NCBI GenBank assembly: GCA_023260135.1
Contig: JALQWG010000004.1
Location: forward strand, 1-64,000
Length of the DNA: 64,000 nucleotides
Direction: 5' to 3'
From: Candidatus Altimarinota bacterium
Lineage (GTDB): Bacteria; Patescibacteriota; Gracilibacteria; BD1-5; UBA2023
Part shown: positions 8,892 to 20,039 of the stretch, one piece after another
How the letters are laid out: each line of letters begins with the position of its first letter
How positions within the stretch are numbered: the stretch's first letter is position 1
Notes under the pieces: model-generated
What the model was told of the DNA's origin: nothing
Database searches by the model: none
The model's input: only the letters and a program-made list of their open reading frames with translations
Position numbers and translations under genes: made by a program

Positions 8892-9665
8892 TTAGCTCCT
8901 CACTCCGTATCCACGAGCGAAGAGTGTCCAGATAATAGCGAAGAATACGACTGAGAATCCGATAAGGACACCGAATGAGACGATTGGTGCAATATGCGAT
9001 ACACCCGTGATACCATAGCGGAATCCATCGATCATATAGAGGATAGGATTGCCGTACGAGACGGTCTGCCAGACTGGTGGGAGCATAGACACAGAGTAGA
9101 ATACTCCACCGAGATACGTGAGTGGTGTGAGGAGAAAATTCGGTACAATCGACGTCGAGTCGAAGCTATCTGCGAGGATACCATTGAGAAGTCCGACGAG
9201 TGAAAATAGAAGTGAAGTGAGAAAAGCAAACACGAGCGTCACGCCAATATGAGCAAATGTCAGATGTGTGAAGAACAATGCGACTGATAGAACAATACCA
9301 CCTGTGATGAGTCCTCGTATCACACCACCCGAGAGGAATCCGAATATGATAACAGGATATGGGGTTGGTGAGACCAGTATCTCTTCTATGGTTTTCTGGA
9401 ATTTTGCCATATAAAAAGACGAAACCACGTGTGAGAACGAGTTCATGATAATCGACATCATGACGAGTCCTGGGACGATGAATTCCATGTACGAGACTCA
9501 CTCGACTTCCCCGATACGACTCCCGATAAATTGTCCGAATATGACATAGTAGAGTGTCGTCGTGATGACTGGTGGTACGATAGTCTGCTTCCATACGCGG
9601 AAGAATCTCTGGACCTCCTTGCGGACGATGGTGAGGTATGCGGTGATGAGTTGGTTAGTGTTCAT
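8892..9665 (-). CDS. ABC-2 type transporter permease (YadH-like)
   Basis: The protein has 257 residues and six transmembrane segments, with the ABC-2 signature around SYMEFIVPGLVMMSIIMNSF and a late PLTYLGGVFYSVSMLPP. A UGA glycine (EVEGVSYMEF) joins the two halves. ATG at 9665 gives the usual family length; an in-frame ATG further upstream would add 27 residues. The matching ATPase is encoded 1.5 kb away on the same strand, with two opposite-strand genes between, so the pair is split. Confidence 0.85.
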
Positions 9666-9740
9666 GAAAATGGTATTTTGATAAGTAAAGTATGGAAGTT
9701 GTTCAGTAATATTTTTTGAGTATAGGAAAATATTTTTCTT

Positions 9741-9768
9741 TTGCAAAAAACACTTTCCACGGTACTAT
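9741..9768 (+). promoter_or_regulatory. promoter of the basic-protein gene
   Basis: TTGCAA, a 16-nt spacer and TACTAT lie 24 nt upstream of the ATG at 9793. The -35 is the same TTGCAA seen before the GT2 gene and murC. Confidence 0.5.
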
Positions 9769-9792
9769 GCGCGAGAATCAATAACAACTATT

Positions 9793-10494
9793 ATGGCATA
9801 TTTTAAAAAGGAATCTCTCTCAAGTGAAAAGCCCAAGAGAGAAAAAAGAAAGTCATTCAGTTCCTTTCCGAAAGAAGGATCCGGAGATGATACAAAACCA
9901 AAGAAGAAAAAACCATTCGGTAAGGGTGGGACTTTTTATGAGAAGAAAAAGAAAAAGCCACTCGGTGAGGGCGAATTGCCTGCAAGTCGAGGATTCTATA
10001 AGAGTAAAACTGGATATAACAATCCTGCTGCTCCATGGAATCGTGAGAAAAAGGTCGAGGAGAAAAAATCATACGGAGAAGAAAAACCAAAAACTTTTCA
10101 AAAAAAGTGAGTACTCAAGGATCCGACACAAGAGACTGAGTATGAGAATAATCCAGAGAATTATGGACCTGCCAAGCTCCAATTCCGTCGTATCAGCAAG
10201 CGTGCACAGAGGAGTTTTTCGAAGAACAAGGAAGCCGCATACCTGAGGGAAAAACAGGAAAGAGAAGTTCAACCTACACTGAAGAAGGAATATACAAGAA
10301 CTCCCGTTCCAGCATCTACGCCCCGCATCACCGAAGAGAAGAAAAAATTCATGCACGGAAAACCTCCAAAAAAAGCTGTTGTAAAAAAAGAAGAACGCGA
10401 CACAGAGGAACGAATACCCAAGAAAAAGAGAAAACCAAATCCAAAACCATTCAAGCCTGCTATGCCGAGTAATTGGAGAAAAGTTGGGGAATAA
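9793..10494 (+). CDS. very basic, low-complexity protein
   Basis: Of its 233 residues, Lys and Arg make up roughly a third, with KKKKPFGKGG-type repeats in the N-terminal half. One UGA glycine (QKKGVLKDP) joins the two parts. The C-terminal part (YGPAKLQFRRISKRAQRSF) is less repetitive. No known domain is recognised. Composition suggests a nucleic-acid or ribosome-binding protein, which is inference. It may be cotranscribed with the S51 peptidase 27 nt downstream. Confidence 0.75.
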
Positions 10495-10521
10495 AAAAAT
10501 CTATCCTTAAACTTATATTTT

Positions 10522-11181
10522 ATGAAACTCCTTCTCTGTTCCCAAGGCATAACCAATGATTCGATTGCAGATGCACTCTTCGCCCTCGTAGGCAAAAAGC
10601 CTGAAGATACTACCATCGCGTTCTGTCCTACTGCGAGTAACTGAGTGACAGGTAACAAGGATTGGTTTATCGATGACCTCATAGACCTCAGGAAATATAA
10701 TTTCAAATCCATAGAGATAACAGATATATCCGCAGTTGATACTGAGGTATGGATGGCGAGTTTCGAGAGGGCGGATGTGCTCTATTTTGAGTGAGGAAAA
10801 ACCTATCACCTCATGCGCTGGATGAATGAGAGTGGACTTGCTGAGCTAATACCTGAGCTACTCCGGAACAAGGTCTACGTCTGAGCAAGTGCTGGCAGTA
10901 TGGTAACCAATCCTGATCTCGATCTCAAGCTCTCACAGATAATCTATGAAGAAGAGATGACTGAGACCGAGAGTATAGATTGACTTGGTTTAGTAGATTT
11001 TTATTTTCTCCCACATCTGGATAGTGTCTATTTCCAGAAGATGCGAGAAGAAAAAATAGAACAAGTTGCAAAAACCATATCAAGAAAAATATATGCCCTC
11101 GATGATAATTGTGCTATCTCGATTGACTGAGAGGACATATTAGTTGTTGGTGGAGGAAAATATAGAATCTATAATGAATAA
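10522..11181 (+). CDS. peptidase S51 (dipeptidase E-like)
   Basis: The 219-residue protein carries the S51 nucleophile elbow VGASAGSMV near residue 121 (first Gly by UGA), together with VLYFEGGKTYHLMRWM and the late LPHLDSVY. Family members cleave Asp-X dipeptides or act on cyanophycin-like substrates; which one applies here cannot be told. Its stop abuts the convergent ABC ATPase gene. Confidence 0.8.
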
Positions 11182-12099
11182 CTATTTTCCTGTACTCTTG
11201 AGGAAAAACTCCTCCAGTCTTCCACTTTTTGGCTTAATACTTTTGATTTTATATCCTCCATTTTGGAGGATTTTTATCGCATCATCGAGAGGATGTGCAG
11301 ATGATATGGTGAGGTCGAGGACTGTATCCGAACATGCAGGACTATACTCGCTGAGAGTATCACTATCAAATACTTGGTCAAGCTCCACACTCACCACCTC
11401 ATCCTCCATCGATGCGAGGAGTTCACGCATAGAGCCACTTTTCACTATTGTTCCCTTATCGATGATAGCCACATTGCGACAGAGTGACTCAGCTTCTTCG
11501 AGATAGTGTGTTGTGAGGATGATGGTTGTACCACTCTCATTGAGTTCTCGGAGGAAGTCATACATCCCGAGACGGAGTTCGAGATCGACACCCGCAGTCG
11601 GCTCATCGAGGATGAGGAGGTGTGGATCATGGACGAGTGCGCGTGCGATCATGAGACGTCGCTTCATCCCACCTGAGAGTGTACGAGCCTGGACATCACG
11701 CTTCTCCCAGAGTCCGAGTGCTCTGAGATACTTTTCTACATTTGGCTTGGCTGCCTCACGAGGTATACCGTAGTATCCAGCCTGAGCGAGCACGATGTCA
11801 TACACTCGTTCAAATATTCCGAAGTTAAAATCCTGTGGCACAACTCCGACACCCATACGTGCCTCTGCACCAGATTCATCGAGATCATGTCCACCGATGA
11901 TGACCTGTCCACTCGACTTGTTCACGAGTCATGAGATGATACCGATAGTTGTGGACTTCCCTGCACCATTCGGTCATAATAAAGCAAAAAAATCTCACTT
12001 TTCTATAGAGAAAGTAACTCACTTCAGAGCCTCTGTTCCATTGGAATAGATTTTTTTGAGGTCGTGGATGTCGAGTGCGAGGTGTGGTGTTTTTTTCAT
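11182..12099 (-). CDS. ABC transporter ATP-binding protein (YadG-like)
   Basis: The protein has 305 residues. Walker A LLGPNGAGKST has its first glycine encoded by UGA (11974-11976), with Q-loop VVPQDFN, signature LSGGMKRR, Walker B LLILDEPTAGVD and switch TTHYLEEAE. A C-terminal domain of about 80 residues follows. It should energise the ABC-2 permease encoded downstream, probably for export of a lipid, glycan or drug. The start MKKTPHLALDIHDLKK fits the family. Confidence 0.92.
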
Positions 12100-12143
12100 G
12101 TGATGAGTATATGATTTATTCTCACTCAAATCAAGTGAAATAA

Positions 12144-12172
12144 TTGAATTTAAAAAAGTATTATGCTATGAT
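12144..12172 (+). promoter_or_regulatory. leaderless promoter of the HD gene
   Basis: TTGAAT, a 17-nt spacer and TATGAT end exactly 6 nt before the ATG at 12179, placing the transcription start at the start codon. Confidence 0.6.
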
Positions 12173-12178
12173 TCTTAT

Positions 12179-12988
12179 ATGGAATACCAAGAATTCATAT
12201 CTAAAATAGATGAGCATGCAAGATGACTCACTCAGACGACCAAGGCACATGAGGTCTTAGAAGGTGTGCGAGAGAGACATGCACTGTTATTTAGTAGACT
12301 GCAAACATCGCCCAATACGTATCACAATCTGAGACATGCGACCGAAGTATACGAGAGACTCATGCTCCTCGTATGATGAATAAACAAAAACCTACTAAAG
12401 TTCAAACCAGAGACAATCATACTCATGTGAGAAGCAGCTCTCAGGCACGATGATAGTCATATATGACATACCTATAGACAAGAGAGAGAAGAGGGGGCTG
12501 AGATGTCCAATGAGGAACTCTCCGCATATATAGCAGGGAATGAGTTACGCTGAATTCTTGATGAAAAAGATATTTTTACTATACGAAAGCTCATTCTCTC
12601 GACGAGTTTCTGACAAGATTCACTTCCACAAGAAGATCCAAAATACAGAAGCTATGAACCTCGAAAACCGGCCGAAATGATGCTCGCATTCGCTGATGTC
12701 TGATGAGGAGCATTTTATGGGTGGAAGTACTTTCTCGATGAGAGTATCCGGTATATACATGAGTCATGAGATGTACCTTGAGATATATCCGAATGGATTC
12801 TATGAAGAAAATTATTTGTAGAAAATATTATCGTACCGAGACTCAGCAGTATTCGAAAATACCTCAAGAAGGAACTCGCTACAAAATTAGATACAAATAT
12901 TCTAGATATTCTTAACAAGCTCGATCACATGAATAATCCTGAAGAATTATATATGCTCGAGAGGGAGCTGTATTGAGAGAATAGATAA
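12179..12988 (+). CDS. HD-domain phosphohydrolase-like protein
   Basis: In the standard code this gene is invisible, because 13 of its 18 glycines are UGA. The 269-residue product has YHNLRHATEVYERL near residue 48 and ALRHDDSHIGHTYRQ near residue 88, the H...HD metal-binding arrangement of HD hydrolases, then KPAEMMLAFADVGGGAFYGW, where a later conserved Asp is expected. It probably hydrolyses a nucleotide or phosphoester; the substrate is unknown. It ends 5 nt from the convergent DUF1993 gene. Confidence 0.75.
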
Positions 12989-12993
12989 TCCTA

Positions 12994-13512
12994 CTATTCC
13001 CCATCTGGATGGAATTCTACTTCTCAACCCATGAAGTCTGCTTTTCCTATCTGGAATCCCATGTTGCGGAGGATGTCATAGGCAGTGACGACATGAAACA
13101 TGAAGTTCGTGATAGCATATGTCACGAGATATCCTGCACCTACGAGCTTGACCCCAGGAAAGTATGGGAATCGTGCCTCAGCAGTGGCAGCATCTGCGAA
13201 GTCAGATTCAGAGAAAGTCGCAAGATAGTCGAGAGTCTTTTCGAGTCGAGCCTTGAGCTCATCGAGCGTTGTCTCAGTGTCTTCGTATCGTGGTGCTTCT
13301 TGGTGTGCGAGACGTGACGCCATACCCTTGGCATTGTCACAGGCTATCTGTATCTGACGAGAAAAAGGAAGCATATCAGGTGCAAGACGAGCATCGAGGA
13401 TAGTTGCATCAGCGATATTATCTTTTTGTGCTTCGGTCTGGACTTTTTCTATGAGAGAGATGAGTGCGCGGAGACGAAGAGAGGTAAACTGTACAGCAAA
13501 TGAATAGTACAT
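12994..13512 (-). CDS. DUF1993-family protein
   Basis: The protein has 172 residues. It opens MYYSFAVQFTSLRLRAL, has ARLAPDMLPFSRQIQIACDNAKGMASRLA and ends in the membrane-like VTYAITNFMFHVVTAYDILRNMG, the pattern of DUF1993, a helical-bundle family of unknown function. Reading one UGA as glycine extends the tail to EVEFHPDGE. The ATG lies 6 nt after a TATACA -10 box. Confidence 0.8.
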
Positions 13513-13518
13513 AGAGTG

Positions 13519-13524
13519 TGTATA
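13519..13524 (-). promoter_or_regulatory. -10 box, leaderless spacing
   Basis: TATACA on the minus strand lies 6 nt before the DUF1993 start codon. Confidence 0.45.
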
Positions 13525-13799
13525 AAATTATAAAGGGTGAGCTATCATATACGTTTGTCTCCCTATTACAAGTAGTCAGTATCCTCAGACAGGGTATGAT
13601 TTTTGAGACTTTTTGGTGAGTCCTCACGAACAACGATAATAAAAATTCTTAAAATCATCATATCAATATTGCATCCCTCTCGACAAAGAATCTATGTGGA
13701 TTTTCGGTGCACCAAAGAATGACAGGACAAAGGAAACCAAGGGATCTCTACGGAACGAAAAAAGATAAAAGAATTCCAATCTATGTCTATGCACTATGT

Positions 13800-15557
13800 C
13801 TATACCTCTATTCCCTCACTCGCATAGAGCATATCTGCTTCGATTTTTTTGCGATGCGCTGATGTGAGAAAAAACCTCGCAATCCGCACTTCATCATAAT
13901 CAAACTCCTCATCATAGGTATCATAGAGGTACTCTCGTACGGGTGAGAGTGAGAGTGTCCCGAGAGCGATAAATCAGGAGATAATCTGAGAGAGTCGTTC
14001 CTCGTCTGCTGGTCGATAGGGAGTGAGATTGATGGATTTTCACTCTTCGAGGAGCTTCTCGACGTGCGACCATATAGTGGATGACTTCAGGCTACGAAGT
14101 GTGGCAATCTCGTCGAGTGTTTTTCCTGCGAGGATGAGTTCATAGGTTTCGAGGTGTGTGGCAACTTTTTTTCACTTCTTCACTCCTCCATCTGCGCTCA
14201 GATCGAGTTTCTCTGTAACTCCACCGAGACGACGAATTGCGGTGTTGCTCTTGGATTTTTTCTCATCATCACCTATCTGACTGAGTCGTACCTCTGCCCG
14301 CTCGGATGCCTCACGGAGGAGGATATCATACTGTCTCACACGCGGGTCTATCTGGAGGGCTATAGCGTTGGCTCAGCGGAGTGTGAGTCCCGCGAGTGAC
14401 CGAACACGTGAGAGTGCGACATACCCCTGTCCCGCAACAAAACAATCCGAGAGATCCATGACGGCAGAATCGAGCGTCATACCCTGAGACTTGTGCACCG
14501 TGATAGCCCATGCGAGACGGAGAGGCACTTGTGCGATCTCCGCCTTGATCTTGCCATTTTCCTCGATAGACCAACTCGTATAGTCAGCGATGATCTTGGT
14601 GCCATCCATGAGTTCCACTATAGGAAGTCACTCGTACCTGCCGACGATATGACCAATAGAGCCATTCGCGTACCCAGCATCGAAGTTATTTTTCACGAAC
14701 ATGACTCTGGCACCGATCTTGAGAACCAGGGTCTCGGGTGCGAGACATCACTTCTTGAGGGCTTCGACGAGCTTGTCCCCTCACTTGGACTGCATCTCGA
14801 ATACGAATACATCACCCGCAATCGAGTTGAGTCTGTCTTGGTTATAGGTATCGACAGCTATATTGCGAGTAAAGAGCTCTGTATGATCCTCTGTATCTAC
14901 TCCTACATTGCGTGATGCAAGGAGTTCTCGCGAACGCTCGGAGATAGTCCCCATGCGTATCTCAGTGAGGATATCGAGGAGAGGATCTTGTGACTGACGG
15001 AATTGCTCTGTGAGCACACATGGTATCAGCTTCAGCTCTCGCCAGATAGGATGCTCGAATGCAAACTCCACATACGATACTCCACGACTCACGGGTGGCA
15101 ACTGGAAAAAATCCCCCACCATCACCACCTGCATCCCACCGAATGGCTCTGGAGATACGCGTGCAGACCTGAGGAGCCTGTCGAGATTCGCGAGAAAATA
15201 CCCCGAGAGCATCGAGACCTCATCGATGATGAGTACCTGTGTCCGTGCGAGTCGCTTGGCGAGATACTCACGAGAGATGATAGTCTCTATCTCATCATCT
15301 GTGAGTGTATCTCGTACTCCGAGCCCACTCCATGAGTGTACGGTCATCCCACCGATATGTGTTGCTGCGATGCCCGTCGAAGCTGTGATAGCAAGTGATA
15401 TTGCATGTTCGTGACAATGTCGGATGAACCTATTAATAAGGTACGTCTTCCCTGTTCCAGCAGCTCCCGTGAGGAATATATTCTGCCCCATCATGAGTAT
15501 GTCGAGTGCCTGGTCTTGCGTCATGACACGAGTATATGGAAAAGTGAGAGAAGACAA
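13800..15557 (-). CDS. Pif1-like superfamily 1 helicase with C-terminal helix-turn-helix
   Basis: The 585-residue protein has Walker [11 protein letters not shown], Walker [24 protein letters not shown] and a late [14 protein letters not shown] and [10 protein letters not shown], all Pif1/RecD-type motifs. Several glycines, such as the one after MQSK, are UGA. After residue 430 a tail contains a predicted winged helix ([25 protein letters not shown]) like that at the end of RecQ-type and bacterial Pif1 proteins. It probably unwinds DNA 5' to 3' in replication or repair. The start may instead be the ATG eleven codons in (15524). Confidence 0.9.
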
Positions 15558-15561
15558 ATAA

Positions 15562-15588
15562 AAAATCCCTCCTGACCGAGGGATTTTA
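15562..15588 (-). terminator. intrinsic terminator of the SIMPL gene
   Basis: An AAAATCCCTC stem with GAGGGATTTT lies downstream of the stop at 15617. Confidence 0.65.
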
Positions 15589-15616
15589 GATTTTTAAAGC
15601 TATAACCAAGATGAGA

Positions 15617-16351
15617 CTAATTGAGTTCGTATCTCACATTCATGCTCACAGTATACTCGAGTTGACCTGGAGCCAGTGATGTCGAGTTCGTGCTACCACC
15701 AACAGCCATATCCATCGCCTTGTAGTTCTGGTACATAGGAGTGTAGTTTGGAGTTCCTGACTCAGATACTGATTGGACTTTTTTGATAGATACTCCTGTA
15801 ACTTTTGCTATCTCATCGGCTTTTTGGCGAGCCTTCTCGAGGGCGAGTTTACGAGCTTCGGTGTAGACTTTTTCCTTGTCTGATAGATCATAACTCACAC
15901 CCTGTATCTGGACATCACTCACTGATGCGATACTGTCGAGAAGTGTATTGACTCCATCGATTTTCTTCACCTTTACAGAGAGATTGTGCGTTGCTGAGAA
16001 TCCGTTCGGAATAGTTCTACCATTGTCATAGTTGTACTCTGGACTCATGTAGATGCTCGTTGTCTGGATATCAGCATCTGCAACTCATGCTTCCTTCAGT
16101 ATCTTACGAAGCGAAGCGATACCAGTATTCACATTCGCATATGCAGCCTGAGAAGTCGATGCGCGATTCTGGATCGCAAGCGAGAGTGTCACGATATCTG
16201 GTGCGACAGTGACTTTTCACTCTGCAACGGTCTCGATTGTTCCATTTGCTGGAAGTGAGTTGATAGTAGTCACCTGCTTGTTCGCGAGAACCCAGCCAGT
16301 CACGACGAGTGCGAGTGCGATGATCACCGCTGGAATAGTATGTGTATTCAT
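15617..16351 (-). CDS. SIMPL-domain (DUF541) extracytoplasmic protein
   Basis: The protein has 244 residues. It has an N-terminal signal anchor (TIPAVIIALALVVTGWVLA), then the SIMPL fold: TVAPDIVTLSLAIQNRA, a YNYDNGRTIPNGFSATHNL loop and an ALEKARQKADEIAKVTG helix typical of BP26/YggE-like proteins. UGA encodes glycine in VAEGKVT and in the GVADAD turn. YggE-like proteins are linked to stress protection and some form oligomeric channels. Function here is unknown. Confidence 0.85.
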
Positions 16352-16423
16352 GGAGAATAATATAAAAATATAAAAATGAGCAATCGCTCTAAAACATGAG
16401 ACGAAAAAGAGGGAAAAAGGTGA

Positions 16424-16450
16424 CAAAAAATCTCTCTGACCAGGAGAGAT
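16424..16450 (-). terminator. intrinsic terminator of the DUF2892 gene
   Basis: AAAAAATCTCTC / GAGAGAT lies just past the stop at 16463. Confidence 0.55.
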
Positions 16451-16462
16451 CCTTCGTGAGAA

Positions 16463-16657
16463 TTACTTTTTCTCGAGAGGACACGTCGAGAGTCCAAATA
16501 CCTGGTAGAGTGGACAATACGACATAAACGCTGTCACGAGTGGTACGATACCGATGAGGAGCCAATATGTATCCTGATTGTAGTAGAAGCTCGTGAGGAG
16601 AATAGTCCCAACCATCACGCGAGCGAGCCGATCCCATGAACCTGTATTTTTGACCAT
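16463..16657 (-). CDS. DUF2892-family small membrane protein
   Basis: The 64 residues from MVKNTGSWDRLARVMVG show the DUF2892 pattern: N-x-x-x-DR-x-x-R near the start, two transmembrane helices and CPLYQVFGLSTCP near the end. The family often accompanies rhodanese or sulfur-metabolism genes, but none is visible here. A longer frame would start at 16714. Confidence 0.75.
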   Translation of the reverse strand: MVKNTGSWDRLARVMVGTILLTSFYYNQDTYWLLIGIVPLVTAFMSYCPLYQVFGLSTCPLEKK

Positions 16658-16754
16658 ATGGAAAAAGTTAGGGAATAAACACTTACTATAGTAAGAATTT
16701 GCAAAAAAACGCAAGAAGAATAGACTTGCAAAAACTAGTACTCATTCTGCAACT

Positions 16755-17309
16755 ATGAATTATTCTCAGATAATCATCCCATCACCTATCGGTGAACTCA
16801 TTGCTGTAGCATCCCCCACGCATCTCATGATGCTCGAATTCGCTGATTCACCATGACTGGAGGGGAAGCTAAGCTCCTTTGCAAAGGAGCTGTCACGAAG
16901 TGACTGAGGATTTGATTCTGACATAAAATCCCCCCTCCCCCCCTTTACAAAGGGGGTTTCAGAAAATCCCATCATCCAAAAAACTATTCTTGAACTCTCA
17001 GAATACTTTGCCTGAACACGAAAAAATTTTGATATCCCACTCGCACCCAAGGGAACAGATTTTCAGAAGTCCGCATGGCAAGCACTAGAGAAAATCCCCT
17101 ACGGTGAGACTCGCAGCTACAAGGAAGAGGCAATACTCGCGAGCAATTCACGAGCTGTCCGAGCAATCGGCGGAGCGAACAACAAAAATCCTATCGTCAT
17201 CATCATACCATGTCATCGAGTTATCGGTGCAGATGGTTCACTCGTCGGATACGGATGAGGGATTAAGCGGAAGATATGGCTCATCGAACATGAGAAGAAG
17301 ATTAACTAA
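16755..17309 (+). CDS. ogt: methylated-DNA-protein cysteine methyltransferase (Ogt/MGMT)
   Basis: The protein has 184 residues. The active site [21 protein letters not shown] is intact, with a UGA glycine in the GYGGG loop, and is preceded by the helix-turn-helix SYKEEAILASNSRAVRAIGGANNKNP. It removes alkyl groups from O6-guanine by suicide transfer to cysteine. Residues about 36-70 (SSFAKELSRSDGGFD...PLPPFTKG) replace the usual short linker of the N-terminal domain and are encoded by a palindromic repeat, another in-frame insertion. Confidence 0.92.
16856..16968. repeat. palindromic repeat inserted in frame in ogt
   Basis: The element has inverted units (AGCTCCTTTGCAAAGGAGCT; CCCCCCTTTACAAAGGGGG) and is out of keeping with flanking codon use. 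It keeps the ogt frame open only because its TGA is glycine. Confidence 0.65.
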
Positions 17310-18499
17310 TTCTTGATCTCAGGCTCCAATGTCCAAGCTGGACCAATATTACGACTATATACTTCTTCAAAGGTATTACCATCAAAACCTCGTAACTGGA
17401 ATTTCGAGGTTTGATCATCAAGGATCTCAATAGTATAGTAAACACCTCATATGTAATCAAACATTTTTAATGAACTATACGCATTAAAAGAGTTACTCTT
17501 TTGACACTTTATATCTGAAAAGGCAGTTCAACTCTTCTGAGCAAGACAGTAAAATCAAGCTGTTGTATAAGCAATCCTCATGGAATCAGGACTCCAGATT
17601 ATATTAGATGCACTTGTATCCATTCAGAGATTTTCGCCATTTTCATATACACTCGACCAATCTATAGTATTAGAAGTTTTTCAAGTTACCGTATTCAGCA
17701 TCATAGTCGATAGATATTCATATCAACTAACATCATATGTAACATATCTACCATCTGGCGATATACTCGAAAATTGTGAGAAAGATTTTCTCATAGAACA
17801 ATCACTGTTTGGTGACTTATAGTATACATCGTCTATTTTGACAAAAGAATTTTTCGATTTATATTGCTCTAGCTCCTGACCTTCAAGACGACAATAACCC
17901 TGTTCTATCATTCATAGATATATACCCCTGTCTTCTCTAGTATACACTACCCCTGTGAATACATAATACTTCTTAGTGGTCGAGACTACACTTAGAGAAT
18001 CGAGTCCATTAGGATAATCTGGAGGAGTATATGCAACTGACCAATCTCATTGAGTAAGATTATGGTTATTAGAATTCCATTCTTGTCTAGTAATTAAACC
18101 TGTTTGCCAAGCATCAACGAGATAGAGATAGTCTTCCCTCTTACGAAAAAGTTTTGTTGCAATCTTCTTGGCATCGTAATCTGAGAGTTCTATAGTATTG
18201 ATATCTGGCATCATATAACATGTCTCTCCACTGACGAGAGATCCGGATGTATTGCAATTATTTTTATAACGAGTAACTCATGAAGATACAACTGATAACT
18301 CAGCTGTATCTTTGCTCTGATTGAGTGGCGAGCATCCAACAATTTGTTTACTTTGTCCAAAAATTGGCATTGATCCTTTTGGACAATCAAAAGAAGTTTT
18401 TGTGGTACTCGAATAGGTAGTATCGGATATATCACTGCTCATGGAGTTCGAGCAAGATACAAGAAAAAGAGTTCACAAGATAAAAAGAATTCTACACAT
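17306..18499 (-). CDS. lipoprotein with TolB/beta-propeller-like repeats
   Basis: The gene is broken into pieces in the standard code but gives 397 residues with UGA as glycine. It has an N-terminal signal with lipobox LVSC. The body has two propeller-style blades: SSISPDGRYVTYDVSG and IIWSPDSMRIAYTTAG (SPDG-x-x-x-x-Y/A). There are several Cys (FDCPKG, NNCNTSG, GETCYMM) that suggest disulfides. Its stop overlaps that of ogt. Role unknown; probably a surface-exposed binding protein. Confidence 0.75.
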
Positions 18500-18555
18500 A
18501 TATTTGGGTTAATTCCCAATATCATACTATAAAAATATAAAAATCAAATGTATAT

Positions 18556-18582
18556 AAAAAATCCTCCAAATCGGAGGATTCT
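18556..18582 (-). terminator. intrinsic terminator
   Basis: AAAAATCCTCC / GGAGGATT lies just after the coiled-coil gene stop. Confidence 0.65.
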
Positions 18583-18584
18583 TA

Positions 18585-18932
18585 TTACTTAAGTTTTGCG
18601 AGCTCAGCTTCGAGTTTGGCAACTGCAGCTTCTTGGGTTTTTTGTTTTGTCTTGAGTGTCTCGAGACGACTCTCGAGGATTTTTACAGACTTTCCTTTTG
18701 CCTTCAGATCTGCGATTCTCTTTTCTGCGAGTGTGATTGCTGTAGCAGTTTTCCTCAGTTCTGACTTCATAATGCGAATTTTTCTCTCGAGGAGGGATTT
18801 TTTCATCTGGAGAGAACGTGCCGCTTGCTCTGCAGAGACAGTCGTAGATGTTGTAGCCCCTACTGGTGCAACGAGTTGGAGACCAAAAAATACTACAGAG
18901 ATCATCACGAGAACCGAGAGGATATAACGCAT
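18585..18932 (-). CDS. secreted coiled-coil protein
   Basis: The protein has 115 residues. A signal peptide ends near VGA-TT, followed by an uninterrupted helix rich in Lys, Glu, Ala and Leu (residues 35-115) with heptad spacing. It has no UGA glycine. It could be a small periplasmic chaperone or a cell-wall spacer. The family is not recognised. Confidence 0.7.
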   Translation of the reverse strand: MRYILSVLVMISVVFFGLQLVAPVGATTSTTVSAEQAARSLQMKKSLLERKIRIMKSELRKTATAITLAEKRIADLKAKGKSVKILESRLETLKTKQKTQEAAVAKLEAELAKLK

Positions 18933-19058
18933 ATGGTTGTTTTAATGTCTGGGAGAGTATAGTCCAATAGGCAAAAGAAGCAAGTGAAAAGCACGCAAAG
19001 AAAGTTTCTTTTTATCTAAAAGTAGGTACACTTGAGAATACACTAACCAATTAAAGAT

Positions 19059-19283
19059 ATGTCTGATATAACTGTTGTAGATGCTTTTGGTAATACTCTC
19101 TCATCGGGAGATACAGTACAACTGACTAAGGAGCTCTCTGTGAAGGGAACCAAGGTTACTCTCAAAAAAGGAACCAAAGTCAAAAATATCCGCCTCACTG
19201 ATGATGCCGAGGAGATAACGGCTAATACCCCTGAGATCAAGTGACTCGTACTCCGCACTGAATTCATAAAAAAAGTAGACTAA
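19059..19283 (+). CDS. PhnA/YjdM C-terminal-domain protein
   Basis: The 74 residues cover the PhnA_C domain only: VVDAFGNTLSSGDTVQLTKEL, then VKGTKVTLKKGTKVKNIRL, then LRTEFIKKV at the end. The zinc-ribbon half of full-length YjdM is absent. One UGA glycine (EIKGLVLR) precedes the last strand. Despite its name the family has no proven phosphonate role. Confidence 0.8.
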
Positions 19284-19290
19284 CGTCTAC
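19268..19290 (-). terminator. terminator of the SDR gene overlapping both stops
   Basis: GTAGAC / GTCTAC is followed by seven T on the minus strand and lies across the end of the PhnA-like gene. Confidence 0.5.
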
Positions 19291-20039
19291 CCGTATCCAC
19301 CATCTACCATGATGCATGAACCTGTCATGTAGGATGCATCATCCGATGCGAGGAATGCCATCACAGAAGCAATCTCCTCAGGTTTTCCCCAACGTCCCAT
19401 ATATATCTTCGCTGACTCCTCTCGGCGCATATCCTCTGGGAGAGTATTGTTCATCGAGGTATCGATCCAACCCGGAGCAACTGTATTGACTCGGATATTG
19501 TACTGTGCATATTCCTTCGCGAGGTCACGAGTGAGTATCACGACTCCTGCCTTGGACGCATCATAGTGCGCTGATATAGGAGCAAAACTATTGATAGCAT
19601 TCGATGAGGATATAAGTACCATGGCTCCAGGTAATTTATCTCGACGCATGATAGCACCAGCGTACTTGGTGACGAGAAAAGTCCCAATCAAGTTGGTACC
19701 GAGAACACGAGTCCACTCATCCACACTCTGATCATCGAGTGGAGTATTGGGTGATATACCAGCGCAGTGGATGAGATTGTCTATATGATCATAATCGAGC
19801 ATGATAGACTCAAAAAATCCTCGTACAGAATCCTCATTCCCTACATCACACGGAAATGCACTCGCACGTACCCCATAGGCACGGATGGCATCGAGAGTTT
19901 TGTTCGTCTCTTCTTGGTCACGAGAAGCAGTGATGATAACATGTGAACCCTCCGAGGCGAATCTGAGTGCTGTTGCACGACCGATTCATTTTGAGCCGCC
20001 AGTTACGACGGTAATTTTATTTTCAAACCTTTTTTCCAT
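19287..20039 (-). CDS. short-chain dehydrogenase/reductase (FabG-like)
   Basis: The protein has 250 residues. The cofactor loop TGGSKGIG has its invariant glycine encoded by UGA (19986-19988). NNAG-like HCAGIS, catalytic Ser in VLISSSNA, YDASKAG (YxxxK) and a VDGGYG end complete a classical SDR. It reduces a keto group with NAD(P)H. The family includes 3-oxoacyl-ACP reductase, but no other fatty-acid gene is in the window. The start overlaps the end of the upstream membrane protein by 37 nt. Confidence 0.9.

Noticed and set aside
13513-13799. A 24-residue plus-strand frame (from about 13693) in the 287-base gap
   Set aside because: Too short, with no promoter, ribosome site or match. The gap otherwise shows only AT-rich spacer and short repeats of CTATGCACTATGTC type.
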